DNA of 64,000 bases from Anaeramoeba ignava. Lineage: Eukaryota > Metamonada > Anaeramoebidae. The DNA lies in contig JAPDFW010000125.1 of the NCBI GenBank assembly GCA_028826165.1, positions 716,001-780,000 on the forward strand, given 5' to 3'. This document shows, piece after piece, positions 63,537 to 64,000 of this stretch; position 1 is the first letter of the stretch; each line of letters begins with the position of its first letter. The position numbers and the translations under genes are program-made. Under the pieces are notes generated by a model, which was not told the DNA's origin, ran no database searches, and saw only the letters and a program-made list of their open reading frames with translations.

Positions 63537-64000
63537 ATGAATGATTGTTTATTTTTTGGTTTAAATAGATATCCAATACTTATCAAAAATGAAGCAGATA
63601 AAATAAAAAAACCAATTCAATTTAAATTTGAAAATGAAAATGAAAATGAAAATGAAAAACAAATTAAACAAATTTCATCAAGTTATTTTGGAACAATTTT
63701 CCTTTTTAAAAATGGAAAAGCAATAGAATATTTAAGTGAAAATAATTCAAATCAAAATCCTTCAAAAATCCAAATTGAAGAAAATATTCAAAAAGTAACT
63801 GTTGATGAACAAAATGAAGCTATTTTAACAATAGAAGGAAATGTATTTGCCAAAGGAAAAGATATTAATCCAAAAAAACCAAAAGAATTTATCAATATTT
63901 CATCATTAATTGAAGATCCAAATGATAGAATAATTGAAGATATTGTTTCTGGGGCTAATTCAATTTACTTATTAACTTCAAATCAAAATGTTTATGGAAT
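63537..64000 (+). CDS. RCC1-BTB protein, copy 13 (3' end off the right edge)
   Basis: Forward-strand frame from MNDCLFFGLN at 63537, open to the window end (154 codons). It covers the first two to three RCC1 blades (FGTIFLFKNGKAIEYL, EGNVFAKGKDINP, VSGANSIYLL). It is the only family member on the plus strand here. The T-rich leader (TTCTTTTCATTTTTTTTCTT) directly precedes the ATG. It may open a further array to the right. Confidence 0.88.
   Translation, partial: MNDCLFFGLNRYPILIKNEADKIKKPIQFKFENENENENEKQIKQISSSYFGTIFLFKNGKAIEYLSENNSNQNPSKIQIEENIQKVTVDEQNEAILTIEGNVFAKGKDINPKKPKEFINISSLIEDPNDRIIEDIVSGANSIYLLTSNQNVYG

Noticed and set aside
1-64000. tRNA, rRNA, transposase or reverse transcriptase genes
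   Set aside because: I looked for tRNA box-like words, rRNA-like blocks and mobile-element protein motifs and saw none that I could support.

Overview
The window is nuclear DNA of a protist with very AT-rich, low-complexity DNA. The genes are unmistakably eukaryotic: TFIIS, GCN5 with a bromodomain, lipin, a BAR protein, Ras, RhoGAP and an F-box/LRR protein. They carry spliceosomal introns (GT..AG, mostly GTA..TAG). I could reconstruct ten spliced genes by eye; each closes in frame across every junction (32 introns). The massive RCC1-BTB family, short compact introns and T-rich start signals would fit a lineage such as Anaeramoeba or another amoeboid protist. That assignment is inference only.

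Layout. 1-9863: a head-to-tail reverse-strand array of five intronless RCC1-BTB genes separated by TTTTAA/TTTTGA hexamer spacers. 9934-15431: an eight-exon gene for a 711-residue protein built of about five copies of an unrecognised ~143-residue module. 15604-16782: F-box/LRR protein. 17560-20734: TFIIS. 21056-23878: GCN5 acetyltransferase. 24146-28586: RhoGAP/IQ protein with a ~390-residue Asn/Gln/Glu tract. 28736-28960: a candidate structured non-coding RNA. 29430-30365: aldo/keto reductase. 31346-32326: tyrosine-phosphatase-like CX5R enzyme. 32849-36846: MFS transporter (eight exons). 37200-37751: unknown protein. 38035-39772: Ras GTPase. 40022-42299: L-fucose-isomerase-like enzyme. 42411-56119: a second RCC1-BTB array (one frameshifted copy, six intact copies, one relic). 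56249-57371: BAR-domain protein. 57478-60961: lipin phosphatidate phosphatase. 62537-63268: secreted Cys-rich protein. 63537-64000: a 13th RCC1-BTB copy, on the opposite strand and cut by the window edge.

The genes do not form a pathway cluster. Several (Ras, RhoGAP, RCC1-BTB, BAR, lipin) belong broadly to small-GTPase and membrane biology. The most striking property is structural. Introns fall into two classes: 18 compact ones (68-200 bp) and 14 inflated ones (284-1633 bp). Each inflated intron is filled by an AT-rich short-period array, commonly with its own repeat word. Related hexamers fill the intergenic spacers, and inside exons they are read as Asn-Gln/Asn-Glu dipeptides. In the RCC1-BTB arrays the hexamer supplies the variable C-terminal tail and often the stop codon; in three copies the frame runs through it to a CaaX box.

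All splice models are manual and need transcript support. Exon coordinates may be off by a base or two, but exon sums are divisible by three in every model.
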